From: Dallia pectoralis
Taxonomy: Eukaryota; Chordata; Actinopteri; Esociformes; Umbridae
Direction: 5' to 3'
Length of the DNA: 64,000 bases
Assembly: GCA_029465975.1 (NCBI GenBank)
Contig: CM055728.1
Coordinates: 9,147,619 to 9,211,618 of the forward strand
Of this stretch, positions 13,101-22,100 are shown piece after piece. Position numbers and translations under genes: made by a program. Numbering within the stretch: position 1 is the first letter of the stretch; the number at the start of each line of letters is the position of its first letter. The notes below the pieces were generated by a model. The model saw only the letters and a list, made by a program, of their open reading frames with translations. It was not told the origin of the DNA and made no database searches.

Positions 13101-16100
13101 TCAATATGCATACACGGGAAAGAGTGTGTCCGTGGCTGGATTCAATATGCATACACGGGAAAGAGTGTGTCCGTGGCTGGATTCAATATGCATACCCGGG
13201 AAAGAGTGTGTCAGTGGCTGGATTCAATATGCATACCCGGGAAAGAGTGTGTCAGTGGCTGGATTCAATATGCATACCCGGGAAAGAGTGTGTCAGTGGC
13301 AGGATTCAATATGCATACACGGGAAAGAGTGTGTCAGTTGCTGGATTCAATATGCATACACGGGAAAGAGTGTGTCAGTGGCTGGATTCAATATGCATAC
13401 ACGGAAAAGAATGTGTCTGTTTATGGGCTCAGTCTGACCTACACTTCCTGTTCTGGAGTTGCCATGAGTTACTGATCTAGAGCTTGGCATGCCCTACCTA
13501 AATAGTTACTTTGGGGTGAAGCGACCCTAGTTTGGCTGCTAATGTCACTAGCAGCACATTGTTGTACTTAACGTCGGGCCTCAGGAACACGCTGTATGCG
13601 TTGGCCAAGCAGAGCCGAACCCTGGGAGCATTTAAGCTTGCCAGGCATGCTTACGAGAAGCTCCAGGACCTCCACGTTCCCTCACGCTTTCAGGAGTCCA
13701 TGGACCTAGGCAGCTTAACCATACGCTCCAAACCCTACCATGACAACGAGGTACGTGCGTGCGTGTGTGTTAGCGCGCGTTCCGTTTTTAAGTCATAGTG
13801 GAATATGTAGCCTCGAAGTCTGTGTAAATGTACGTGTGTGTTTCTAACCAGGACCTGATTCCCATGTGTTACCGCTGTTCCACCAACAACCCCCTGCTGA
13901 ACAGCCAGGGCAGCGTGTGTGTTAACTGCAAACAGCCCTTCATCTACTCGGCGTCCTCCTACGGTACGCTCCCGTATTCGCCAGTGTGACCGTTTGCATT
14001 TCATGGTGTGCGGTTATTGAAGGTGTTTCTCCTGAACCGCAGAGGTCCTGCCTCTGGTTCAGTTCTACCTGGAAAAGGCGTCAGCGACGAAGAGGCTGTG
14101 TCTCTCATCGATCTGGAGGTTCCACGAGTCGACAGGAAGGCCACTCGCTGGCTGGAGAAGAGCAGTGCCGGTATCCTGTGCCCATAACCGTGTGGCTGTG
14201 TGTGTGTTTGGGTGTGTGTGGCTGTGTGGCCGGTGCTAAGAAGGTGTTTTGTATTTCTTGGCACAGCTTGTATTTCTGCCAAGGAGCATAAGCTGTCAGG
14301 CTTAAGTCATCTTATCGGGTCGAGCTGATGGGGTTAGAGGGGATCTTCTCTCTTTTCTTAATGACACTAACACCTCAGGGACCCGTCAGGTCTGCCTCAA
14401 GGGTACGGAGGTCACCGCTGTTCTGGACTGACTCACTGTCTGACCTTTAAAGAAAGACTCCCCCTTATTTTAACCATACAAAGGGGTGAATCTTGTCATG
14501 TTAGCCATGTTGATTTCTCGGGTGTCAGATGTTACGTGTGGTAGAATGTGGCTGAAACACAACAGAGAGAGGAAAGGTTGTCCTTAACTGAGTCAGAGTC
14601 CCAAACCCTGAAGCTGGATGACAGCATGGATGACACAGAGGAGGATCCGTTCCTGGCCAAACTCAGCTTCGAGGTGAGAGGAGACATCAGAGACAAGGGG
14701 GGGACACGGAGATAAAGGGACAGAGAGGAAGGAGGAGATAAAGGGACAGAGAGGAAGGAGGAGATAAAGGGACAGAGAGGAAGGAGGAGATAAAGGGACA
14801 GAGAGGAAGGAGGAGATAAAGGGACAGAGAGGAAGGAGGAGATAAAGGGACAGAGAGGAAGGAGGAGATAAAGGGACAGAGAGGAAGGAGGAGATAAAGG
14901 GACAGAGAGGAAGGAGGAGATAAAGGGACAGAGAGGAAGGAGGAGATAAAGGGACAGAGAGGAAGGAGAGATAAAGGGACAGAGAGGAAGGAGGAGATAA
15001 AGGGACAGACAGAGAGAGGAGGAGATAAAGGGACAGAGAGGAAGGAGGAGATAAAGGGACAGAGAGGAAGGAGGAGATAAAGGGACAGAGGAGGAGGAGA
15101 TAAAGGGAGAGAGGGGGAGGAGATAAAGGGAGAGAGGGGGAGGAGATAAAGGGACAGAGGGGGAGGAGATAAAGGGACAGAGGAGGGGGAGATAAAGGGA
15201 CAGAGGAGGGGGAGATAAAGGGACAGAGGAGGAGGAGATAAAGGGACAGAGGGGGGGAGAGATAAAGGGACAGAGGGAAGGAGGAGATAAAGGGACAGAG
15301 AGGAAGGAGGAGATAAAGGGACAGAGAGGAAGGAGGAGATAAAGGGACAGAGAGGAAGGAGGAGATAAAGGGACAGAGAGGAAGGAGGAGATAAAGGGAC
15401 AGAGAGGAAGGAGGAGATAAAGGGACAGAGAGGAAGGAGGAGATAAAGGGACAGAGAGGAGGAGATAAAGGGACAGAGGAGGAGATAAAGGGACAGAGGA
15501 GGAGATAAAGGGACAGAGGGGGAGGAGATAAAGGGACAGAGGAGGAGGAGATAAAGGGACAGAGGAGGAGATAAAGGGACAGAGGAGGGGGAGATAAAGG
15601 GACAGAGGAGGGGGAGATAAAGGGACAGATGAGGGGGAGATAAAGGGACAGAGGGACAGAGGGAGGATAAAGGGATAAAGGGACAGAGGGGGAGATAAAG
15701 GGACAGAGGAGGAGGAGATAAAGGGACAGAGGAGGAGGAGATAAAGGGACAGAGGAGGAGATAAAGGGACAGAGGAAGGAGGAGATAAAGGGACAGATGA
15801 GGAGGAGATAAAGGGACAGAGGAGGAGATAAAGGGACAGAGGAGGGGGAGATAAAGGGACAGAGGAGGAGGGGAGATAAAGGGACAGAGGAGGGGGAGAT
15901 AAAGGGACAGAGGAGGAGGGGGAGATAAAGGGACAGAGGGGATAAAGGGAGATAAAGGGACAGAGGGGGGACAGAGATAAAGGGACAGAGGGAGAGGGAG
16001 AGATAAAGGGACAGAGGGGGAGGAGATAAAGGGACAGAGGGGGAGGAGATGAAGGAGGATGAGATAAAGGGACAGAGGAGGAGATAAAGGGACAGAGAGG

Positions 16101-17196
16101 GGGAGATAAAGGGACAGAGGAGATAAAGGGAGATAAGATAAAGGGACAGATAAAGGGACAGAGGAGGGGAGATAAAGGGACAGAGGAGGAGATAAAGGGA
16201 CAGAGGGGGAGATAAAGGGACAGAGGGGAGGAGATAAAGGGACAGAGGGAGAGGAGATAAAGGGACAGAGGGGGAGGAGATAAAGGGACAGAGGAGGGGG
16301 AGATAAAGGGACAGATGAGGAGGAGATAAAGGGACAGAGGAGGAGATAAAGGGACAGAGGGGGAGAGATAAAGGGACAGATGAGGAGGAGATAAAGGGAC
16401 AGAGGAGGAGGAGATAAAGGGACAGAGGGGGAGGAGATAAAGGGACAGATGAGGAGGAGATAAAGGGACAGAGGAGGAGATAAAGGGACAGAGGAGGAGA
16501 TAAAGGGACAGAGGGGGAGGAGATAAAGGGACTATAGAGGGGGAGGAGATAAAGGGACAGAGGGGGAGGAGGAGAGCAGATGTGAGAGTGTAATTGTAAG
16601 GTGACGTTTTAAGTGTAAACTGTGTATTCATCCTTAACAGCAGGGAGGTTCGGACTTCGTCCCGGTGGTGGTGAATCGATCTGTGCTCCGGTCCATGAGC
16701 AGAAGGGACGTGTTGATTAAGCGCTGGCCCAAACCTCTTCAGTGGGAGTACTACCGATCCTTACTTCCTGATGTTAGCATCACCATGTGCTCCTCCTGCT
16801 TCCAGGTAAGGAACAGACACACACCCACACACACACTGTTACCCATCTGTCACACACACACATACACACACACTGTCACCCCTCTCCCTCACTGGACTCT
16901 AGACCCTCCAGGTGCTGTGCAACCTCAAACATTCCACAGTATCCACTCACACACACACCATGGAAACTCTTTTTTTGTGTTGTCTCTGTTGCTGTTGGCA
17001 GCGCTGGCTGTTGTTCTGCCGACCTCTGCTTCCCTTCTTATTGGATATCCTCTGCCGCTGTGACCTTTGACCCGGCGCTTCCTGTTTCCACTTGTCTCGT
17101 TCCTTTTAGATGTTCCACAGCGAGGACTACGAGCTCCTGGTGCTTCAGCACAACTGCTGTCCTTACTGCCGGCGGCCAATCGACGAACCCAACTGA
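1..17196 (+). CDS. ift122: ift122, intraflagellar transport protein 122 (3' part, 16 exons)
   Basis: This encodes about the last 690 codons of IFT122, a core subunit of the IFT-A complex that drives retrograde transport in cilia and admits membrane cargo. Exons: 1-165, 281-421, 602-655, 2559-2720, 3837-4003, 4225-4396, 5405-5507, 7328-7468, 7570-7667, 10398-10498, 13585-13750, 13852-13963, 14043-14170, about 14570-14673, 16641-16805 and 17110-17196 (TGA). Splice sites are canonical and phases agree at every junction except for one frame break inside exon 13. In order the product has the end of the second beta-propeller (GSKIFCLHVYSM), a long TPR-like helical region (LADVFAYQGKFHEAAKLYKR; YAQWLAENDRFEEAQK), a CxxC pair (CYRC, CVNC) and a C-terminal second pair (CSSC, CPYC) in the FHSEDYELLVLQH context. 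The 5' part, with the WD40 repeats, lies outside the window. The order ift122, rhodopsin, plxnd1 is the conserved vertebrate order. The family call is near certain; exon 14's acceptor is the weakest boundary. Confidence 0.95.
281..421 (+). CDS. ift122: ift122 window exon 2
   Basis: Phase 0 at both ends, 47 codons, acceptor TTCCAAG and donor AAG|GTACAC. It encodes the MYQYLERRMFKEAYQ start of the helical repeat region. Reading begins upstream of the ATG at 290, so that ATG is internal. Confidence 0.93.
602..655 (+). CDS. ift122: ift122 window exon 3
   Basis: An 18-codon exon (AFIRVRDLRFLELINSIE) between acceptor CTCTCAG and donor GAG|GTGCAG. It joins in phase to ERKKRGEN in the next exon, matching the vertebrate IFT122 order. 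Confidence 0.92.
656..2149. other. ift122 intron, no recognised feature apart from TG microsatellites
   Basis: AT-rich intronic sequence. Short (TG)n runs occur at 1869-1888 and 1962-2002. The small ORFs here show no coding character that I can recognise. Confidence 0.7.
2150..2475 (+). mobile_element. Tc1-like transposase fragment (dead)
   Basis: Two frames together give the 3' part of a Tc1/mariner transposase. KQDNAPCHT is read at about 2230-2256, then WFGEHDEEFQMLPWPPNS and HLWDVLDQQVRS in another frame at about 2268-2385, then DLKDPLLMSWCQIPQ. A frameshift separates DNAPCHT from the WPPNS motif and the DDE glutamate region is degraded (LNLCRIGH where LNPIEH is typical). No terminal repeats were found nearby, so this is a decayed fragment inside an ift122 intron. 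Confidence 0.85.
2559..2720 (+). CDS. ift122: ift122 window exon 4
   Basis: 54 codons in phase 0, between acceptor ATTTAAG and donor AAG|GTGAGT. It encodes a TPR-like helical pair with DVFLADVFAYQGKFHEAAKL. The acceptor follows a GT-rich stretch rather than a clean pyrimidine tract. Confidence 0.94.
3429..3652. repeat. TG-rich minisatellite (TGTGTCTGGTGCG type)
   Basis: Interrupted (GT)n with a repeated TGTGTCTGGTGCGTG motif and a short (GC)n block near 3609-3620. It lies in an ift122 intron and creates open frames on the plus strand that are not genes. Confidence 0.9.
3837..4003 (+). CDS. ift122: ift122 window exon 5
   Basis: Acceptor CCCTCTGTAG, donor CAT|GTGGGT. It ends two bases into the Met codon completed by exon 6. 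Encodes MLMSKQADWAKNSKEPRAA and EMYLSAGEHLKAIDIIGEHG, a TPR-like helix pair. Confidence 0.94.
4225..4396 (+). CDS. ift122: ift122 window exon 6
   Basis: Starts with the G of the split Met codon after acceptor CATCCAG and ends GACGAG|GTGGGA. Encodes LIDIARKLDKAEREPLSKC and SETYTKMGDLQALVQLHVEA, strongly conserved in IFT122. Confidence 0.95.
4397..5404. other. ift122 intron without recognised features
   Basis: About 1 kb of intron between exons 6 and 7. Only an AGAG run near 4806-4822 and a (CA)n tract at 5036-5060 stand out. Confidence 0.7.
5405..5507 (+). CDS. ift122: ift122 window exon 7
   Basis: 34 codons plus one base, between acceptor CTCTCCCAG and donor AAAG|GTGAGA. Encodes DDVYVPYAQWLAENDRFEEA, one of the best conserved stretches of IFT122. 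Confidence 0.95.
6309..6552. repeat. 11-bp minisatellite, CTGGTGGCGCT type
   Basis: About 22 copies of an 11-bp unit varying at the last four positions (CGCT, CGAT, TGCT, CGTT, TGAT). The unit length is not a multiple of three, so all three plus frames are open (WRSGG, LVALW and similar); these are not genes. It lies in the ift122 intron before exon 8. Confidence 0.93.
7328..7468 (+). CDS. ift122: ift122 window exon 8
   Basis: Follows acceptor CGCCCACAG and ends CAGAG|GTATGT, leaving one base for the next codon. Encodes FHKAGRQTEAVKVLEQL and FNDAAYYYWMLSMQCLDIA. Confidence 0.95.
7570..7667 (+). CDS. ift122: ift122 window exon 9, source of the adjacent 34-bp minisatellite
   Basis: Acceptor GTGAGACAG; phase works with exon 8 (split Asp codon) and exon 10. 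Encodes EEKKEEMLNKFKRFQHLAEL and VYHSIQRYT. The donor ACA|GTAAGA has A instead of G at the last exon base. The last 27 nt of this exon are repeated with the donor throughout the following intron. The first copy is taken as the true exon end, because frame and homology (then DEPFSSHMPDTLF) fit only there; a stop codon at 7737-7739 closes read-through in this frame. Confidence 0.93.
7641..9316 (+). repeat. 34-bp minisatellite made from the ift122 exon 9/intron junction
   Basis: About 49 units, some shortened. Each full unit contains 27 nt identical or nearly identical to the exon 9 end (starting GTTTACCAC, ending GCTACACA) followed by 7 intronic bases GTAAGAT, so the donor is repeated with the exon tail. 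The main variant is CAGCGC versus CAGAGC in alternating copies. The first unit overlaps the real exon end. Confidence 0.97.
9317..10397. other. ift122 intron between the array and exon 10
   Basis: Unique intronic sequence with pyrimidine-rich stretches near 9846-9890 and 10283-10390 leading to the exon 10 acceptor. No element or gene recognised. Confidence 0.6.
10398..10498 (+). CDS. ift122: ift122 window exon 10
   Basis: Acceptor TTATCCAG; encodes DEPFSSHMPDTLFNISRFLL and KDVPPGISRV. The donor AGT|GTATCC is a poor consensus match but is the only one that joins in phase to NTLYALAKQSR. Confidence 0.9.
10579..12626. repeat. 22-bp minisatellite, about 93 copies
   Basis: A unit of the form AGAGAGTGAAAGATCAATAT plus AC, with two common variants at the GATCAATAT / TATCAGCAT segment. 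It spans about 2.05 kb and begins about 80 nt after the exon 10 donor. Confidence 0.97.
13091..13413. repeat. 41-bp minisatellite, about 8 copies
   Basis: The unit contains GGATTCAATATGCATAC and GGGAAAGAGTGTGTC. It lies in the ift122 intron before exon 11. Three open frames with the period-41 peptide GFNMHTRERVC are repeat artefacts. Confidence 0.95.
13585..13750 (+). CDS. ift122: ift122 window exon 11
   Basis: Acceptor GGCCTCAG, donor GAG|GTACGT. It completes the Val codon from exon 10 and encodes TLYALAKQSRTLGAFKLARH and GSLTIRSKPYHDNE. Confidence 0.94.
13852..13963 (+). CDS. ift122: ift122 window exon 12, zinc-ribbon-like cysteines
   Basis: Acceptor TCTAACCAG, donor TACG|GTACGC. Encodes CYRCSTNNPLL and VCVNCKQPF, two CxxC pairs that look like a zinc knuckle, then IYSASSY. 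Confidence 0.94.
14043..14170 (+). CDS. ift122: ift122 window exon 13, carries an apparent one-base frameshift
   Basis: Acceptor GAACCGCAG, donor GCCG|GTATCC. The first half reads VLPLVQFYLE in the frame set by exon 12. From about 14077 the homologous sequence (DEEAVSLIDLEV) continues in another frame, as if one base were missing in GGAAAAGGCG at 14071-14080. Read literally, the frame runs through the exon end and meets TAA about five codons into exon 14, losing about 120 C-terminal residues including the final CxxC pairs. A sequencing or assembly error at the short A/G run is the simplest explanation, since the downstream exons remain intact. Confidence 0.85.
14570..14673 (+). CDS. ift122: ift122 window exon 14 (acceptor uncertain)
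   Basis: Encodes SESQTLKLDDSMDDTEEDPF and LAKLSFE, ending GAG|GTGAGA. The start is uncertain: several AG dinucleotides lie at 14565-14577 in a purine-rich stretch with no good pyrimidine tract. Position 14570 is chosen because it alone restores phase with exon 13. Confidence 0.75.
14695..16573. repeat. purine-biased minisatellite, GATAAAGGGACAGAG type
   Basis: About 1.9 kb of irregular 20-28 bp units built on GATAAAGGGACAGAGAGG plus GGAGGA runs, starting within about 30 nt of the exon 14 donor. The complement is open for 699 codons (PLSLYLL repeats), which is an artefact of the repeat. Strong purine/pyrimidine strand asymmetry could favour unusual DNA structure. Confidence 0.96.
16641..16805 (+). 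CDS. ift122: ift122 window exon 15
   Basis: 55 codons, phase 0, acceptor CCTTAACAG and donor CCAG|GTAAGG. Encodes SMSRRDVLIKRWPKPLQWEY and SITMCSSCFQ, the first CxxC of the C-terminal cysteine cluster. Confidence 0.95.
17110..17196 (+). CDS. ift122: ift122 last exon with stop
   Basis: Acceptor TTCCTTTTAG. Encodes MFHSEDYELLVLQHNCCPYC, then RRPIDEPN and TGA at 17194-17196, the usual IFT122 C-terminus with the second CxxC. Confidence 0.95.
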   Translation: MFHSEDYELLVLQHNCCPYCRRPIDEPN

Positions 17197-18212
17197 CCTC
17201 CTCAAATGTGCACAAAATGAGTTAATTCCAATTTCATCACTATGTGAGCCTGTACATATTCCAGTCTCTAGATATTGACATTATTTTGTGTGCTGACCTG
17301 GAATCAGTTTAATGTCTTTCATAAAAATCCCAGTCTTATAGAGGGCAGGGAAGCTGAACTATAATATCTCTTGGTGTTTCTGACCAATTTTCCATTCCAT
17401 TTGCCGGGACTCTTATTTGTTTGAGTGACAAGTCGATTACAGTCCGCAACTAAAGTGAGTCTTCAGCCGATCATCCTGATGGGATTACCAAGATCACAGG
17501 ATTACGCTGGCCTACTATACCGATATGACTTTCCATAAAATAACTACTCTTCTGTCTTTAACAACATGTGTATTTTATTAATTGACGGTTGAAATAGTAT
17601 GTATTTATAGTCGCCGTCACTTGAGTCACCTGGAATTATTTCATATCGAGATGGTAACGTTTTGTGTTCAGAGGCCGTGTACACGCGTTGTATTTTTATA
17701 GCATTAAACTGTTTATACATGAACGGTGTCTACGTTGTTTTCGCATGTTTTGCACGCGATCATCCGCAGGCGGTCTGACAGCATCACAGCTACAGCGCCT
17801 GGTTTCTCGCTGTCTCACACGGTTCCACGGGATTACTGTCTGTGAGCCGACGCGCCATGATACTTAGATGAATATGCCTGACAGAATCATGTGGATGTGT
17901 GTTTGTATGTATGGGGGAGGGGGGGGGAGAGGATATATGTGACGCTTTTTGAAAAGTCATGGTGCATAAATAAACTGGTGCACTACAAAGTGCTGCCTAA
18001 AACTAGTTTTCCACCACAAGAACAGGCGTGGAATCCTCGTGAAACACTTTTTCTTCCTCCAGAGATTAGCCTCTTGACATTTAGCATAATGCTAATCTCT
18101 GGTGACACCCTGGGGCAGACTGATTTCCCAGAGGTGTGTGTGTGTGTGCTATTAAAGGCTACGGCCATGAAGGTTGGTATTACAGTCCTGTAGCGCTTTC
18201 TTTATGATCTAG
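17197..18212. other. ift122 3' UTR and intergenic spacer
   Basis: Follows the ift122 stop. Candidate poly(A) hexamers occur here (AATAAA at 17969-17974; a weaker ATTAAA near 17702). No other gene recognised; an internal near-repeat TAGCCTCTTGACATTTAGCA lies near 18066. Confidence 0.5.
17969..17974 (+). terminator. candidate ift122 poly(A) signal
   Basis: Canonical AATAAA about 770 nt after the ift122 stop. Transcript data would be needed to choose between it and the upstream variant signal. Confidence 0.35.
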
Positions 18213-18412
18213 TTTACAGCTGTCAAACCGGTTCCATGGAGGGCCGAGTGTCTACAGGTCTTTGCTCTCACCTTGTTCTTGATTGATTAATTAGGTCACT
18301 AATTGGTAAGGTTCTACTGGTTGTTTAGGTCTGAACTAGGAACTAATTTAAATGAAAACCCAAAAACCTGCATACACTAGGCCCCCCGTGGAACCGGTTT
18401 GACATCCCTGGT
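18213..18412. mobile_element. MITE-like inverted-repeat element upstream of exorh
   Basis: Inverted repeats of 24 bp with two mismatches lie at 18222-18245 and 18380-18403, both containing GGAACCGGTTTGAC or its complement. Similarity extends inward for another 20 bp or so. The internal part has no coding potential. The layout fits a short non-autonomous DNA transposon, about 400 bp upstream of the exorh start codon. Confidence 0.8.
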
Positions 18413-18541
18413 CTAGTTTATGAGGCACGTCTGTGATGACCATTCATAAAATCATAACCATTTCTTTGATGACACTGTCTAGATGTCTTACCTCGTTATT
18501 GTAACACATTACTGTGAGTGTGTGTGTAATGTGTGTGTGTG

Positions 18542-18595
18542 TGACCTAAATCTCTATGCTGACCCCATACTGTGGTCACTGCACCTCTATAATCC
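18542..18595 (+). promoter_or_regulatory. candidate pineal promoter elements of exorh (PIPE-like and OTX/CRX-like)
   Basis: TGACCTAAATCT (18542-18553) and TGACCCCATACT (18560-18571) each resemble the published zebrafish pineal expression-promoting element, which I recall as TGACCCCAATCT; the first differs at two positions. TAATCC at 18590-18595 is an OTX/CRX core. All lie 220-280 nt upstream of the exorh ATG. Similarity was judged by eye; function is inferred. Confidence 0.5.
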
Positions 18596-18817
18596 CAAGA
18601 AAGGGGCTTTAAAGGGGCTGCTCTAGTCTCTGGGTTCAGAGCACATCACCTCATCGTCACCAGGGCCGCCTCTATCTCTGTCCGTCCATCCAGTTATTAA
18701 AGAGGTTCTCTAACCTATTTGAGAGGCGGGGCTGTATTTGATTTCCTTTCAAAATACCACAGAGAAAACAACCTCCAGCAAACCCACACATAAACGCAAC
18801 CCGCAACAGACGGCGCC

Positions 18818-19178
18818 ATGAACGGAACAGCGGGTCCGAACTTCTACGTGCCCATGTCTAACAGAACCGGGCTGGTCCGAAGCCCCTTCGAGTACCCTCA
18901 GTACTACCTGGTGGAACCGTGGAAGTACTCCCTCCTGGCCGCCTATATGCTCTTCCTCATCATCACGGCGTTCCCCGTCAACTTCCTCACGCTCTACGTC
19001 ACGGTGCAGCACAAGAAGCTGCGGACGGCGCTGAACTTCATCCTGTTGAACCTGGCCGTGGCCGACCTGTTCATGGTGGTCGGGGGATTCACCGTGACCC
19101 TCTCCACATCCCTGCATGGGTACTTCTTCCTGGGCGTCACCGGCTGCAACGTCGAAGGATTCTTCGCTACTATGGGAG
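18818..19178 (+). CDS. exorh: exorh exon 1
   Basis: 361 nt from ATG to GGGAG|GTATGA. Encodes the N-terminal glycosylated segment, membrane helices 1 and 2 (LNLAVADLFMVVGGF, with D83) and most of helix 3 up to GFFATMGG. Confidence 0.96.
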
Positions 19179-22100
19179 GTATGAGATGGTGATTGCCATG
19201 AATAGAAGTGTGTGAACCTTGGTGATGGTGGACCTTCTGGTGATGTTCAGGTAGAATGTGATGTGAGTGTGATGTATGTTTCCATAATAGTTAGGATTAT
19301 ATGCGCTGATGTGATACTAGATGAATGTTAGGAGTCTAAGGAATGAAGACTTAACGGTAGCTGTTCTCTCCCATGGTCAAATTAATTCAGACTGGCCTTG
19401 GTTATTGTATGAAAACCTACTACTGCCATGATGTCACCTGGCACCAGTATGCTATACTGTCCGCAATTAGACATGGGTAGAGTAGGAATATTGTAAAGGG
19501 ACGTTATGATAACAACTTTATGGCTGATTTAAATCTCAGCACAGAGGGATTATTTCCCAGTATTTTATTAGGCTACAGTACCTTATGTACCTTTCGATTT
19601 CCCACTAGCCTGTGTTCATAATAAAGTTCAGTGTCTGTGACCACAATTTAAGATGGGATACGAAGCTGCTTCAACTATTTTAATCCACTGTAAATAAATG
19701 CTGTAAAGCTTAATGAATTGGGATGAAGAGTAACTGGAGCAGGAATTCTAACTAACTGTGTATCTGTCAGGTGAGATTGCCCTCTGGTCTCTGGTGGTAC
19801 TGGCCATCGAGCGTTATGTTGTGGTGTGCAAACCCATGACCAACTTCCGCTTCAATGATAAGCATGCAGTCGTGGGCGTGGCCTTCACCTGGATCATGTC
19901 ACTCTCCTGTGCTGTTCCTCCACTATGTGGTTGGTCCAGGTAAGTGTCTATCTGAATCCCCCTGGTACAGCGTCTCCTACTAGTGGTAACACTCTAAATC
20001 TCCCTGGTACAGCGTCTCCTACTACTGGTAACACTCTAAATCCCCCTGGTACAGCGTCTCCTACTACTGGTAACACTCTAAATCTCCCTGGTACAGTGTC
20101 TCCTACTAGTGGTAACACTCTAAATCTCCCTGGTACAGTGTCTCCTACTACTGGTAACACTCTAAATCCCCCTGGTACAGTGTCTCCTACTAGTGGTAAC
20201 ACTCTAAATCTCCCTGGTACAGTGTCTCCTACTAGTGGTAACACTCTAAATCCCCCTGGTACAGCGTCTCCTACTGCTGGTAACACTCTAAATCCCCCTG
20301 GTACAGTGTCTCCTACTACTGGTAACACTCTAAATCCCCCTGGTACAGCGTCTCCTACTACTGGTAACACTCTAAATCTCCCTGGTACAGCGTCTCCTAC
20401 TGCTGGTAACACTCTAAATCTCCCCGGTACAGTGTCTCCTACTAGTGGTAACACTCTAAATCTCCCCGGTACATCGTCTCCTACTACTGGTAACACTCTA
20501 AATCCCCCTGGTACAGCGTCTCCTACTACTGGTAACACTCTAAATCTCCCTGGTACAGTGTCTCCTACTAGTGGTAACACTCTAAATCTCCCTGGTACAG
20601 TGTCTCCTACTACTGGTAACACTCTAAATCCCCCTGGTACAGTGTCTCCTACTACTGGTAACACTCTAAATCTCCCTGGTACAGTGTCTCCTACTAGTGG
20701 TAACACTCTAAATCTCCCTGGTACAGCGTCTCCTACTACTGGTAACACTCTAAATCTCCCTGGTACAGCGTCTCCTACTACTGGTAACACTCTAAATCCC
20801 CCTGGTACAGTGTCTCCTACTACTGGTAACACTCTAAATCCCCCTGGTACAGCGTCTCCTACTACTGGTAACACTCTAAATCTCCCTGGTACAGCGTCTC
20901 CTACTACTGGTAACACTCTAAATCTCCCTGGTACAGTGTCTCCTACTAGTGGTAACACTCTAAATCTCCCTGGTACAGCGTCTCCTACTACTGGTAACAC
21001 TCTAAATCTCCCTGGTACAGCGTCTCCTACTAGTGGTAACACTCTAAATCTCCCTGGTACAGCGTCTCCTACTACTGGTAACACTCTAAATCTCCCTGGT
21101 ACAGCGTCTCCTACTACTGGTAACACTCTAAATCCCCCTGGTACAGTGTCTCCTACTACTGGTAACACTCTAAATCTCCCTGGTACAGTGTCTCCTACTA
21201 CTGGTAACACTCTAAACCTCCCTGGTACAGCGTCTCCTACTACTGGTAACACTCTAAATCTCCCTGGTACAGTGTCTACTACTACTGGTAACACTCTAAA
21301 CCTCCCTGGTACAGCGTCTCCTACTGCTGGTAACACTCTAAATCTCCCTGGTACAGCGTCTCCTACTACTGGTAACACTCTAAATCTCCCCGGTACAGTG
21401 TCTCCTACTAGTGGTAACACTCTAAATCTCCCCGGTACAGTGTCTCCTACTACTGGTAACACTCTAAATCCCCCTGGTACAGCGTCTCCTACTACTGGTA
21501 ACACTCTAAATCTCCCTGGTACAGTGTCTCCTACTAGTGGTAACACTCTAAATCTCCCCAGTACATCGTCTCCTACTACTGGTAACACTCTAAATCCCCC
21601 TGGTACAGTGTCTCCTACTGCTGGTAACACTCTAAACCTCCCTGGTACAGCGTCTCCTACTGCTGGTAACACTCTAAATCTCCCTGGTACAGCGTCTCCT
21701 ACTACTGGTAACACTCTAAATCTCCCCGGTACAGTGTCTCCTACTAGTGGTAACACTCTAAATCTCCCCGGTACAGTGTCTCCTACTACTGGTAACACTC
21801 TAAATCCCCCTGGTACAGCGTCTCCTACTACTGGTAACACTCTAAATCTCCCTGGTACAGTGTCTCCTACTAGTGGTAACACTCTAAATCTCCCCAGTAC
21901 ATCGTCTCCTACTACTGGTAACACTCTAAATCCCCCTGGTACAGTGTCTCCTACTGCTGGTAACACTCTAAACCTCCCTGGTACAGTGTCTCCTACTAGT
22001 GGTAACACTCTAAATCTCCCTGGTACAGTGTCTCCTACTACTGGTAACACTCTAAATCTCCCTGGTACAGTGTCTCCTACTACTGGTAACACTCTAAATC

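Noticed and set aside
14532..16631. 699-codon minus-strand ORF
   Set aside because: It is the complement of the GATAAAGGGACAGAG array; composition is only Pro/Leu/Ser/Tyr/Phe-type repeats and it overlaps ift122 exons.
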